32,792 nucleotides of DNA from assembly GCA_030038235.1 (NCBI GenBank), contig JASHPE010000224.1:1-32792 (forward strand), written 5' to 3'. The DNA comes from Terriglobia bacterium. GTDB taxonomy: Bacteria > Acidobacteriota > Terriglobia > UBA7540. The notes below the pieces were generated by a model that was given only the letters and a program-made list of their open reading frames with translations, was not told the DNA's origin and made no database searches. The first letter of the stretch is position 1. Every line of letters starts with the position of its first letter. Below, one piece after another: positions 1 through 7,382 of the stretch. A program made the translations under genes and the position numbers.

Positions 1-1005
1 GCCACAGGCACTTCCAAGGCCGCAGCCCCCTGCCAGAATCCGGGCCCTGGCATGCCGGTCCTCGGCAGCGGCTCCTTAAGATCGGTCTTTGAGCGCGCCC
101 GCCAGGTCGCGCGGTCAGAAGCAGACATCCTCATTGAGGCTGAGAGCGGCACCGGCAAGGAAGTTTTGGCTCGTTTCATTCACGGATGCAGCCCGCGCTC
201 GAACGCGCCTTTCGTGGCGGTTAACTGCGCGGTGTTTCCCGAGCACCTGTTGGAAAGCGAGCTGTTCGGTCACGTTCGTGGCGCCTTTACCGGCGCGACC
301 GGGACCCGCCCCGGCAAGTTCGAGCTCGCCCACACGGGCACGCTTCTGCTCGATGAGATTGGTGAGCTGCCGCTCAGTCTCCAGCCCAAGTTGCTCCGCG
401 TTTTGCAGGAAAGGGAAGTGGACCGCCTGGGCGACACCCACCCCCTGAGGGTTAACGTGCGGGTCGTTGCGACCACGAATCGGTCGCTTCGCGCATTGAT
501 CCAGGACGGCATGTTCCGGCAGGACCTGTACTACCGGTTGAATGTGGTGCCTATGGCACTGCCGCCCTTGCGCGAACACGCAGACGATATTCCTGACTTT
601 GTGGGGCACTTTGTGGCCAAGCATTCCCATGCCGGGACGGCCATCCGCTTCGGGTCGGACCTTCTGCAACGAATGAGAGAATACAGTTGGCCCGGAAACG
701 TTCGCGAATTGGAGAACTTTGTTAGGCGAGGTCTGGCCCTTTCGTCAGGACCGCTGGTGGGATTGGAGGTTCTGGAGGGAATTGATTTCCCCAAAACGTC
801 CGGAGACCCGAATGCACTTGAGGCCGGCCTGACACTGCGCGAGGTGGAGAAACAGCTTGTCGAGCGGACTCTCGAGGCGACCGGAGGCAATCGCACCCGC
901 GCTGCTGCCATGCTCGGTGTTAGCCTGCGGACGGTTCGCAACAAGATTCGCGAGTACGGGCTTCCGCCTCGCGAGCGGGAGGTTGGCTGTGAGTTTCTTC
1001 GATAG
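1..1005 (+). CDS. Sigma-54-dependent transcriptional activator (bEBP), 5' end cut by window
   Basis: The reading frame is open to base 1, so the N-terminus (often a receiver domain in this family) is probably outside the window. The first ATG, at 52, falls where the AAA+ domain begins and has no Shine-Dalgarno sequence. Visible in order: a Walker A region reading AESGTGKE, the sigma-54 contact loop GAFTGA, Walker B in TLLLDEIGE, an R-finger region with FRQDLYYRLNVVP, WPGNVREL, and a C-terminal Fis-type helix-turn-helix (GGNRTRAAAMLGVSLRTVR). Family knowledge: such ATPases remodel RNA polymerase-sigma-54 at -24/-12 promoters, and FleQ/FlrC/FlgR/FlbD types control flagellar operons. Its end overlaps flgB by 17 nt, and three sigma-54-like sites lie downstream in the same locus, so I infer it is the flagellar activator. 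Oddity: the first Gly of the usual GESGTGKE is Ala. Confidence 0.9.
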   Translation, partial: ATGTSKAAAPCQNPGPGMPVLGSGSLRSVFERARQVARSEADILIEAESGTGKEVLARFIHGCSPRSNAPFVAVNCAVFPEHLLESELFGHVRGAFTGATGTRPGKFELAHTGTLLLDEIGELPLSLQPKLLRVLQEREVDRLGDTHPLRVNVRVVATTNRSLRALIQDGMFRQDLYYRLNVVPMALPPLREHADDIPDFVGHFVAKHSHAGTAIRFGSDLLQRMREYSWPGNVRELENFVRRGLALSSGPLVGLEVLEGIDFPKTSGDPNALEAGLTLREVEKQLVERTLEATGGNRTRAAAMLGVSLRTVRNKIREYGLPPREREVGCEFLR

Positions 1006-1351
1006 TGACGTCACAGCGCGCATCGAGCACTATCTCGATCTGGCTGCGAAACGCCAGGAGTTGATCGTAAGCAACATGGCGAACGTGGACACGCCTGGCT
1101 ATCACACGCGCGACCTTGATTTCGAGACCGAGCTCCGCCGGGCCAGCGACGAGACTAATCCGGCGCCCGAGCCCGAAGTTGTTGAGGTCGAAGGACTGAT
1201 GCAGAGACCGGACGGGAACAACGTCAACATGGACCGTGAGGGACTTCTGTTGGCGAAGACGCAACTTCAGTTCAGTATCGGCGCCCAGATGCTCAAGCAT
1301 CAGTATCAACAGCTCCTGGACGCCATCAAGGAGGGCAATCCGACGTCATGA
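989..1351 (+). CDS. flgB: Flagellar basal-body rod protein FlgB
   Basis: FlgB is a proximal rod subunit exported through the flagellar type III apparatus into the periplasm. The GTG start at 989 is preceded by GGGAGG at 977-982. It gives a 120-residue protein, close to the usual FlgB size; the frame stays open further upstream, but only inside the regulator gene. The rod-family signature SNMANVDTPGY lies near residue 30, followed by helical C-terminal sequence with KTQLQFSIGAQML and KHQYQQLLDAI. The gene overlaps the regulator by 17 nt and its stop overlaps the flgC start (ATGA), implying translational coupling. The flgB-flgC-fliE-fliF order is widespread among flagellated bacteria. Identity is secure; only the start is inferred. 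Confidence 0.95.
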   Translation: MSFFDSDVTARIEHYLDLAAKRQELIVSNMANVDTPGYHTRDLDFETELRRASDETNPAPEPEVVEVEGLMQRPDGNNVNMDREGLLLAKTQLQFSIGAQMLKHQYQQLLDAIKEGNPTS

Positions 1352-1788
1352 ACCTCTTCGCAATGCTCGACCTCAGTGGCTCTGCGCTGACCGCGGAGCG
1401 CGAACGCGCCGAAGTGGTGGCCAGCAATATGGCCAACGCGGAAACCACCCGCACGCCACAGGGCGGACCTTACAAGCGGCAGGAAGTGGTCTTCAGCTCC
1501 GCGCCGGCCGGCGGCGATAGCTTTGCCGATCAACTCAGTGCCGCCTGGGACGAGAATGTCCAAGGGGTTAAAATCACCCAAGTCGTCAGTGATCCGACTC
1601 CGGCGGTGCGCCGCTACGACCCTTCGCATCCTGATGCCGACTCCCAAGGGTTTGTCGCCTTCCCCGCAATCAACCCCATTGAGGAAATGGTGGACCTGAT
1701 GGGAGCCGCCAGGGCGTACCAACTCAACGTATCAGCCATTCAATCGACGAAGCAGATGATCAAGGAGTCTCTCGCCATTCTGAGCTGA
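1348..1788 (+). CDS. flgC: Flagellar basal-body rod protein FlgC
   Basis: FlgC is the second proximal rod subunit. The 146-residue protein carries the rod/hook-family N-terminal motif in a variant form, SNMANAETTRTPQGGPYKR. Its C-terminal helix, EEMVDLMGAARAYQLNVSAI, is typical of FlgC and mediates packing in the rod. The start ATG overlaps the flgB stop by four bases. FlgC normally assembles with FlgB, FlgF and FliE on the MS ring, and fliE follows after a 36-nt gap, so the cluster encodes the early rod as one unit. Length matches the family and no damage is seen. Confidence 0.96.
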   Translation: MNLFAMLDLSGSALTAERERAEVVASNMANAETTRTPQGGPYKRQEVVFSSAPAGGDSFADQLSAAWDENVQGVKITQVVSDPTPAVRRYDPSHPDADSQGFVAFPAINPIEEMVDLMGAARAYQLNVSAIQSTKQMIKESLAILS

Positions 1789-1824
1789 TCGGGCTTGGTG
1801 TGACTGACGAGGAACGGAGACGTG

Positions 1825-2130
1825 ATGAGTCCAATTCAAGGATTACCCCCAATCGATTCAACTCCCATTGATCGACCGATCGCGAACGGAGAGCAATCCC
1901 CCGACGGCCCGTCGAACTTCTGGGACACACTCAAAGGCAGTCTGGAACATGTCCAGCAACTGCAGAACGAAGCGGATCAAAGCGTTCTGAACCTGGTCAC
2001 CGGCCAGGGAGAGGACATTCACGCCGCTATGAGCGCGGTCGAGAAAGCCGACCTTTCATTTCAGCTCGTCATGCAGGTACGCAATAAGATCGTGCAGGCA
2101 TATCAGCAGGTCTCGCAGATGCAGTTCTGA
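1825..2130 (+). CDS. fliE: Flagellar hook-basal body protein FliE
   Basis: FliE joins the MS ring and export gate to the proximal rod. The 101-residue protein has a disordered Pro/Ser-rich N-terminus and the conserved helical C-terminus with AMSAVEKADLSFQLVMQVRN and KIVQAYQQVSQMQF, a strong FliE signature. I chose ATG 1825 rather than the adjacent in-frame GTG at 1822, because GGAG at 1816-1819 is then spaced five bases from the start. The gene sits between flgC and fliF, its usual place. Confidence 0.95.
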   Translation: MSPIQGLPPIDSTPIDRPIANGEQSPDGPSNFWDTLKGSLEHVQQLQNEADQSVLNLVTGQGEDIHAAMSAVEKADLSFQLVMQVRNKIVQAYQQVSQMQF

Positions 2131-2155
2131 GGGATTCCGAATCAAGGTCTGATTT

Positions 2156-3760
2156 ATGGCGCCAAGTGCTACCCAATTCGGTCAACAGTTCACGGCTTTC
2201 CTGAAAGGTCTGAGCGCGCGCCAGCGCATCATCCTGGCCGGTAGCACGGTCCTGGTGGCCGGCGTGATCTACGGCTTTGTAATCCTCATGGGCAGAAGCG
2301 AATACCAGACGATCTACTCCGGACTCTCAACGGACGAAGGGGTGACATTAGTCCAGCACCTCGCCGTTCGCGGAATTTCGGCCGAGCTCACAAGCGATGG
2401 CACAGGACTGAGCGTCCCGGCGGGATCGGCCGCCAGGGCCCGGCTCGATCTGGCCGCAGAGGGCCTGCCCCGGAGTGGTCATTTAGGGTTCGAGATCTTC
2501 GACAAACCGAATTGGGCCGGCAGTGACTTTGTGGAACAAGTGAACTACCAGCGCGCGCTCGAGGGTGAGCTCGAGAGAACCATCGAATCGATGGACGGCA
2601 TCGAGGCCGTTCGGGTTCATCTCGCCGTGGCCCACGAATCGGTTTTTACCGACCAGCAGAGAGACGCCAAGGCATCGGTGCTTGTGAGGCTTCACCCGGG
2701 AGTTCGGCTGTCTGACGAGGATTTGAACTCCATCACGTTTCTCGTCTCCAATGCGGTCGACAACATGAAGCCCGAAGACGTCAAAGTGGTTAACGCTGAC
2801 GGACACGTTCCCATGGTTCCGCAAGCGGGCGGGCAACTGGCCAGCCAGGACATGGAGACGGAGCTCGAGCAGAAACTGGAAAACACACTGGCGCCCTTCG
2901 TCGGCAGCAATGCAGTACGAGCCAGCGTCACTGTGGAGTTCGAGAACGGCTCGAACGAGACCACCCAGGAGACCTACGATCCCGCCAACACGGCGGTCTT
3001 CACTTCCCAAATGACGGGAGACGAAGCCTCTCTCGCGCAGCTAGCCCAAGGCGTGCCTGGCGCAGCGAGCAACGTCCCACAGGCGCAGGCCACCCAAGCA
3101 TCGAGCACGGCTCCCACCGCCGTCCCGGCTACCGGTCTTCGTAGGGAGAACAAGACCTTTGGCGTGGGCCGGACTCTAAAGCACACTGTCTTGCCTGCCG
3201 GCGGAATCCGAAGAATCTCGGCGGCTGTCGTGGTAGACGACGCGGTCGAAAGCGCTATGCAAGGCGGCAAGAAGGTGGAGAGCCGTCGCAAACGCACGCC
3301 CGATGAGATGCAGCAGATCGAGGGTCTGGCTAAAGCCGCGATCGGTTTCAACGCAACCCGCGGCGATCAGTTGATCGTCCAGGATATGTCGTTTGCCTCG
3401 AATCCCTCGGACATTCCGGCGCCGCCGACGTTCGCAGACCGCGTACCGCGGGCGGTTGGCCAGTGGATGCCGGTGATCCGTTATGTCGGCCTGGGCGTCC
3501 TCTTCATACTGATGTATCTGTTGATCCTTAAGCCGCTCAAGAAGCAGCTTGCCCAAACGCTTCGTGAAGCGCCCGCAGCGCGGGTCTCCCAGGCGGCGCT
3601 GGCCGCTAATGGTGCCAACGGCGCGCCGGGCATCGAGGCCGCGCTGGGGGCGGCGCGGCCTGCTCCCGTTGCGGCCTTGAAGGAGGCGCTCGGCCAGCGC
3701 ATAACCCAGGAACCCTTACCTGCCACTCGTCTGGTTCAGGACTGGGTAAGACAACGCTAA
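2156..3760 (+). CDS. fliF: Flagellar MS-ring protein FliF
   Basis: FliF builds the MS ring in the inner membrane, the platform for rotor and export gate. The 534-residue protein has a first transmembrane segment at about residues 24-46, then periplasmic ring-building domains (for example GLPRSGHLGFEIFDKPNW and QRALEGELERTIESMDGIEA, typical of the YscJ/FliF fold). A low-complexity Ala/Gln/Ser/Thr stretch lies near residues 295-325, and a second membrane segment at about 438-458. The C-terminal tail ends in TRLVQDWVRQR, matching the FliG-binding end of FliF. fliG begins 15 nt downstream. Length is within the family range and all expected regions are present. Confidence 0.97.
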   Translation: MAPSATQFGQQFTAFLKGLSARQRIILAGSTVLVAGVIYGFVILMGRSEYQTIYSGLSTDEGVTLVQHLAVRGISAELTSDGTGLSVPAGSAARARLDLAAEGLPRSGHLGFEIFDKPNWAGSDFVEQVNYQRALEGELERTIESMDGIEAVRVHLAVAHESVFTDQQRDAKASVLVRLHPGVRLSDEDLNSITFLVSNAVDNMKPEDVKVVNADGHVPMVPQAGGQLASQDMETELEQKLENTLAPFVGSNAVRASVTVEFENGSNETTQETYDPANTAVFTSQMTGDEASLAQLAQGVPGAASNVPQAQATQASSTAPTAVPATGLRRENKTFGVGRTLKHTVLPAGGIRRISAAVVVDDAVESAMQGGKKVESRRKRTPDEMQQIEGLAKAAIGFNATRGDQLIVQDMSFASNPSDIPAPPTFADRVPRAVGQWMPVIRYVGLGVLFILMYLLILKPLKKQLAQTLREAPAARVSQAALAANGANGAPGIEAALGAARPAPVAALKEALGQRITQEPLPATRLVQDWVRQR

Positions 3761-3775
3761 TCCGTGGTGTGAGGC

Positions 3776-4804
3776 ATGGCAGCTCGAACCCAAGAGAAGC
3801 TCAGCGGAATTCAGAAGGCCGCGATTTTGATGGTCCTGCTCGGCGATAAAGCGGCGAGCAGCGTCTATCGCCACTTGCCTCATGATGACGTGGAAGAGTT
3901 GACCCGCGAGATCGCCCGGATTGACTTCGTGTCGAACGAGCAGGCGGTGCAGGTTCTCGAAGAGTTCAGCAAGCTTGGAATGGCCCAGGAATACGCCGCC
4001 AAGGGCGGGGCTGAATACGCGCACCGTCTGCTGGTCGTGGCGTTCGGCGAGGCAGTTGCCAAGGATCTCGTCAAGCAGGTCACCCGAATGGAAGCGCTCT
4101 CGTCGCGGGATCTTGACCTCCTTCAGCGCGCTGATCCTCAACAACTCGCTCGGCTGCTCGAAGGCGAGAACCCACAGACTATCGCCTTGCTGCTGGCCCA
4201 CGTGGGCGTCAAGACGGCTTCTGCTTTATTAAAAATATTCCCCGAAGAGCTGGCCGCGGAGGTGGTCACGCGGCTTGCGAGCTTAAGGCCGTCTTCTCCC
4301 GAGATAGTTCAGAAGATCTTCGGGGTGCTGCACAAGAAGATCCAAAGCCTGGGCAAGCAAGACGCGGTGGCTTGCGGCGGAGTGCAAGCCGCTGCCAACG
4401 TGCTGAATCGGCTGGATGGGTCTTTCTCGAAGACCATCCTGGGATCGATCGGGAACCGAAGCACGGATCTCGCCGAGGCTATACGCAATCAGATGTTCAC
4501 CTTTGATGACTTCCTGCTTGTGCCCGAGGTCTCGATACGCGAAATCGTGGCGCAAGCGGACAAGAAAGCGCTCGCCATCTCGTTGAAAGGCGCGACGCCG
4601 GAGGTCAGAGAGCACTTCCTGAAAGTGATGTCATCGCGCGCGGCGGAGATGCTGAAGGAGGATATCGACGTGCTGGGCGCCGTTCGGGCGCGCGACATCG
4701 CCCAGGCTCAACGAGACCTTGTTGATGCTGCGCGGAAGCTCGAGGCTGAAGGCAAAATTGTGCTAAAGAACGAGCAAGAAGAGGAAGAAGGAGCTTATGT
4801 CTAG
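3776..4804 (+). CDS. fliG: Flagellar motor switch protein FliG
   Basis: FliG is the rotor subunit that binds FliF, FliM and the stator. The 342-residue protein has the FliF-binding N-domain (SGIQKAAILMVLLGDKAASS). Its middle-domain motif reads ENPQ at residues 131-134, where EHPQ is usual. The armadillo linker contains GGVQAAANVLN, and the C-terminal motor domain has QMFTFDDFLL followed by KGATPEVREHFLKVMSSRAA with the charged torque helix. The end overlaps fliH by 8 nt. The ENPQ substitution is in a FliM-contacting motif, but the protein otherwise looks intact. Confidence 0.97.
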   Translation: MAARTQEKLSGIQKAAILMVLLGDKAASSVYRHLPHDDVEELTREIARIDFVSNEQAVQVLEEFSKLGMAQEYAAKGGAEYAHRLLVVAFGEAVAKDLVKQVTRMEALSSRDLDLLQRADPQQLARLLEGENPQTIALLLAHVGVKTASALLKIFPEELAAEVVTRLASLRPSSPEIVQKIFGVLHKKIQSLGKQDAVACGGVQAAANVLNRLDGSFSKTILGSIGNRSTDLAEAIRNQMFTFDDFLLVPEVSIREIVAQADKKALAISLKGATPEVREHFLKVMSSRAAEMLKEDIDVLGAVRARDIAQAQRDLVDAARKLEAEGKIVLKNEQEEEEGAYV

Positions 4805-5516
4805 CCAGGAGAGTCCCGAGGCGCAAGGTGTCGATCGGGCAAAGCCGCAGCCTTTCATCTACCACGCAATGCCGTCCGCTGAAAGTGCGCGCCCCACTGA
4901 ACCGACGAACAGCGGGGCAGCGAACGGCGTATCGCCGGCGCGGTCTCTCTGGGCGAATCTGCAGTCGCAGGGTAGGGGCAGATTCGGCGGCTACAGCGAG
5001 GAAGAATTACAAAGCAGGATCAGCGCCTTGGAAGCCAAGTCGCGGGAGTCAGAGCAGAAGCTGCGGAACGAGTACGAGGCGGCGCTGGTCCGCGAGCGAG
5101 CGACGGTTGCCGAGGCGCTACGCCAATTCGATCGGCAGCGGAGGTCGTACTTCGAGCAGGTTGAGGCAGACGTCGTACAACTCGCTCTCGCCGTCGCCCG
5201 CAAGATCCTCCACCGGGAGGCTCAGACCGATCCGCTTGTGCTTACGGGGACAATTCGCGTCGCGCTGGAAAAGGTAGCCGCGGGTAGCCGCGTCAAGCTG
5301 ATTGTCCCCGAGCACGACGTCTTCAAGTGGCGTCAGGTGATGGGGACATTGAAAAACGTACAACCGCACGCGGAGGTCATCGGCGACCCGGCCCTGGCGC
5401 CCGGATGTTGCATTCTGGAAACCGAAGTCGGCAGCAGCCAAATCTCCCTGGATCATCAATTCCGCGAAATTGAGCGTGGACTACTCGATCTTCTGGCCGT
5501 CCGCGCAGCGTCCTGA
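4797..5516 (+). CDS. fliH: Flagellar assembly protein FliH
   Basis: FliH forms the stalk that links the export ATPase FliI to the C-ring and restrains its activity. The 239-residue protein has a polar N-terminus. A long charged coiled coil follows at about residues 60-120 (YSEEELQSRISALEAKSRES and following Glu/Arg-rich heptads). The globular C-terminal domain is related to V/A-ATPase subunit E, with VVQLALAVARKILHREAQTD and a CILETEVGSSQISLDHQF stretch typical of FliH/YscL. It starts inside the fliG stop region (8-nt overlap) and fliI follows 5 nt later. Sequence conservation in this family is low, so the call also rests on position. Confidence 0.92.
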   Translation: MSSQESPEAQGVDRAKPQPFIYHAMPSAESARPTEPTNSGAANGVSPARSLWANLQSQGRGRFGGYSEEELQSRISALEAKSRESEQKLRNEYEAALVRERATVAEALRQFDRQRRSYFEQVEADVVQLALAVARKILHREAQTDPLVLTGTIRVALEKVAAGSRVKLIVPEHDVFKWRQVMGTLKNVQPHAEVIGDPALAPGCCILETEVGSSQISLDHQFREIERGLLDLLAVRAAS

Positions 5517-5521
5517 GACTT

Positions 5522-6829
5522 ATGTCCGAGTTACTTGCACCCTTCTTTCAGCGCGTCGAGGCCTGCTCGGCTCATTGCTGGACAGGTCAGATCACCAAGG
5601 CCGTCGGACACATCGTAGAGTCTCAGGGTCCGGTCTGTTCCGTGGGCGAGCAATGCGAGATTATCGATCGCGGCGGCAATGCCGTACCTGCCGAGGTAGT
5701 GGGCTTCCGCGGATCAACGGTCCTCTCCATGCTCCTGGATCGCACCAGGGGCATCCGGTTCGGAGACAGCATCGCCGCCCGCGGCCAATTTCCGACCGTA
5801 CGAGTGGGACCGGAACTGCTTGGTCGCGTGATTGACGCCACTGGCGCGCCCATCGACCACGGAGCCGCCTGCCGGCCAAGAGAGATCTGGCCGCTCGATG
5901 CGGCTCCCCCCAAGGCTCTGGATCGCAGATTGATCAAGGAGCCGCTGGGCTGCGGGATTCGCGCCATCGACGGCTTCATGACGTGCGGCCGCGGCCAACG
6001 TCTGGGCATCTTCGGCGGGAGCGGTGTCGGCAAGAGTACTCTGATCGGCATGATGGCTCGGGGCAGCGCGGCAGATGTCACGGTCTTGGCGCTCGTCGGA
6101 GAACGTGGACGCGAGGTAGGCGAATTCCTTGAAAAGGACCTCGGCGCCGCGGGCCTCGAGCGTTCGGTGGTTATCGTCTCCACTTCCGACCAGTCGCCGG
6201 TGCTGCGCATCCGGGGCGCGCTGGCTGCCACGGCGGTCGCTGAGTACTTCAGCTCATGCGGCAAGAGCGTGCTGCTCATCATGGACTCGTTGACTCGCAT
6301 CGCTATGGCCCAACGCGAATTGGGTCTCGCTGCCGGGGAGCCTCCAACATCAAAGGGCTATACGCCTTCGGTCTTTACCCTGCTGGCGCGGCTCGTGGAG
6401 CGCGCGGGCCAATTCGGGAAGGGCAGCATTACGGCCTTCTATACCGTCTTGATGGAGGGAGACGATCAACAGGACCCTCTGGTCGACGCGGCACGATCGC
6501 TTCTCGACGGGCATATCCTCCTCGATCGTCAACTGGCAGTGCGAAGTCACTATCCGGCGATTTCAGTTCCTGACAGTCTCAGCCGGCTGATGTCAACCGT
6601 AGCACCCGCTGAGATCATCGCCAAGGCGCAACAGGTCCGGAAGTTGCTCGCCGCCTACGCAGGCTCCGTGGATCTGCTGCGTGTGGGCGCGTACCAGAAG
6701 GGCCTCGACGCCGTGCTGGACCAGGCCGTGGCGGCGATGCCCGCGATCACCTCTTATCTTCAACAGGATGTTGCCGCCACGCCCCCGCTTCAGCAGAGCT
6801 TTTCCGAGCTTCTCGGATTGCCGGTTTGA
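5522..6829 (+). CDS. fliI: Flagellum-specific export ATPase FliI
   Basis: FliI is the hexameric ATPase of the flagellar type III export apparatus, related to F1 beta. The 435-residue protein has an N-terminal beta-barrel region and the P-loop GGSGVGKST with Lys171. It also has the catalytic region ALVGERGREVGEF, Walker B in VLLIMDSLTRIAMAQRELGL, and the family-diagnostic GEPPTSKGYTPSVF. The C-terminal part resembles the chaperone-binding region of FliI/YscN. It lies between fliH and fliJ, completing the ATPase complex. All expected catalytic motifs are present. Confidence 0.97.
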   Translation: MSELLAPFFQRVEACSAHCWTGQITKAVGHIVESQGPVCSVGEQCEIIDRGGNAVPAEVVGFRGSTVLSMLLDRTRGIRFGDSIAARGQFPTVRVGPELLGRVIDATGAPIDHGAACRPREIWPLDAAPPKALDRRLIKEPLGCGIRAIDGFMTCGRGQRLGIFGGSGVGKSTLIGMMARGSAADVTVLALVGERGREVGEFLEKDLGAAGLERSVVIVSTSDQSPVLRIRGALAATAVAEYFSSCGKSVLLIMDSLTRIAMAQRELGLAAGEPPTSKGYTPSVFTLLARLVERAGQFGKGSITAFYTVLMEGDDQQDPLVDAARSLLDGHILLDRQLAVRSHYPAISVPDSLSRLMSTVAPAEIIAKAQQVRKLLAAYAGSVDLLRVGAYQKGLDAVLDQAVAAMPAITSYLQQDVAATPPLQQSFSELLGLPV

Positions 6830-6835
6830 TTTGCT

Positions 6836-7294
6836 ATGGCCTTTCACTTTCGCCTGCAGCCTGTCCTCGGCCTCCGCCAAAGCCTCGAGGACCGCGAGCG
6901 TCTTCGCCTCACACTGATACTGTCCGCGATCAATCAATTGCGGCTCCAGTGTGAACGGCTCGACCAGGACGTGGCAGATGCCGCGCAAGACTTGTGTAAG
7001 CAGCTCGCGGCGGGAATGCCTGCCGCCGATGTGCAACTGGTGCGCACCGGGATGGTCTTATCGCGCCGCCGCAAGGAACTCCTGCTGCAGAAGATGGCTG
7101 CCATGACCGAACAGCGTCATCAGCAGGAGCGGGCGTTTCGCGACGCCCAGCGTAAACGTAAAACTTTGGAGAGGCTTCGCGATCTTCAACTCGAAGCTTA
7201 CAAGCGCGAGCAAGAGCGACGCGAGCAACAACGTCTGGATGACGAATTCGGGCTGCGACGAGCGAGATCGGTAGAGCCCTCCCAACCGAGGTAG
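6836..7294 (+). CDS. fliJ: Flagellar export protein FliJ
   Basis: FliJ is the central stalk of the export ATPase and links it to FlhA. The 152-residue protein is predicted to be almost wholly alpha-helical. It opens with MAFHFRLQPVLGLRQSLEDR, the typical FliJ start (a 'FRLQxVLxLR' pattern), and ends with a charged coiled coil containing KRKTLERLRDLQLEAYKREQ. It begins 6 nt after fliI. It is the last gene of the first operon; a hairpin lies 64 nt downstream, and the next gene is on the opposite strand. Confidence 0.92.
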   Translation: MAFHFRLQPVLGLRQSLEDRERLRLTLILSAINQLRLQCERLDQDVADAAQDLCKQLAAGMPAADVQLVRTGMVLSRRRKELLLQKMAAMTEQRHQQERAFRDAQRKRKTLERLRDLQLEAYKREQERREQQRLDDEFGLRRARSVEPSQPR

Positions 7295-7357
7295 CGAGTT
7301 TGCGCAGGGCTCGTCTTCCAAGCCGTGCGGCCTCTAGGAGGATTCCAGGTGAAATAC

Positions 7358-7382
7358 CGCAGGGCCAAAAGCGGGCCCTGCG
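7358..7382. terminator. Hairpin between convergent fliJ and the GloVer-repeat gene
   Basis: A perfect 9-bp inverted repeat, CGCAGGGCC (7358-7366) and GGCCCTGCG (7374-7382), encloses a 7-nt loop, AAAAGCG. It sits in the 88-nt gap between two convergent genes and abuts the stop codon of the minus-strand gene. There is no T-tract on either side, so rho-independent termination is inferred from position and stem strength only. Confidence 0.5.

Noticed and set aside
7-20. A GG-N10-GC sigma-54-like site just before the first ATG (52).
   Set aside because: The reading frame is open across it to the window edge, there is no ribosome binding site before ATG 52, and such matches arise by chance in GC-rich DNA. 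It could only be kept if the gene truly begins at 52.
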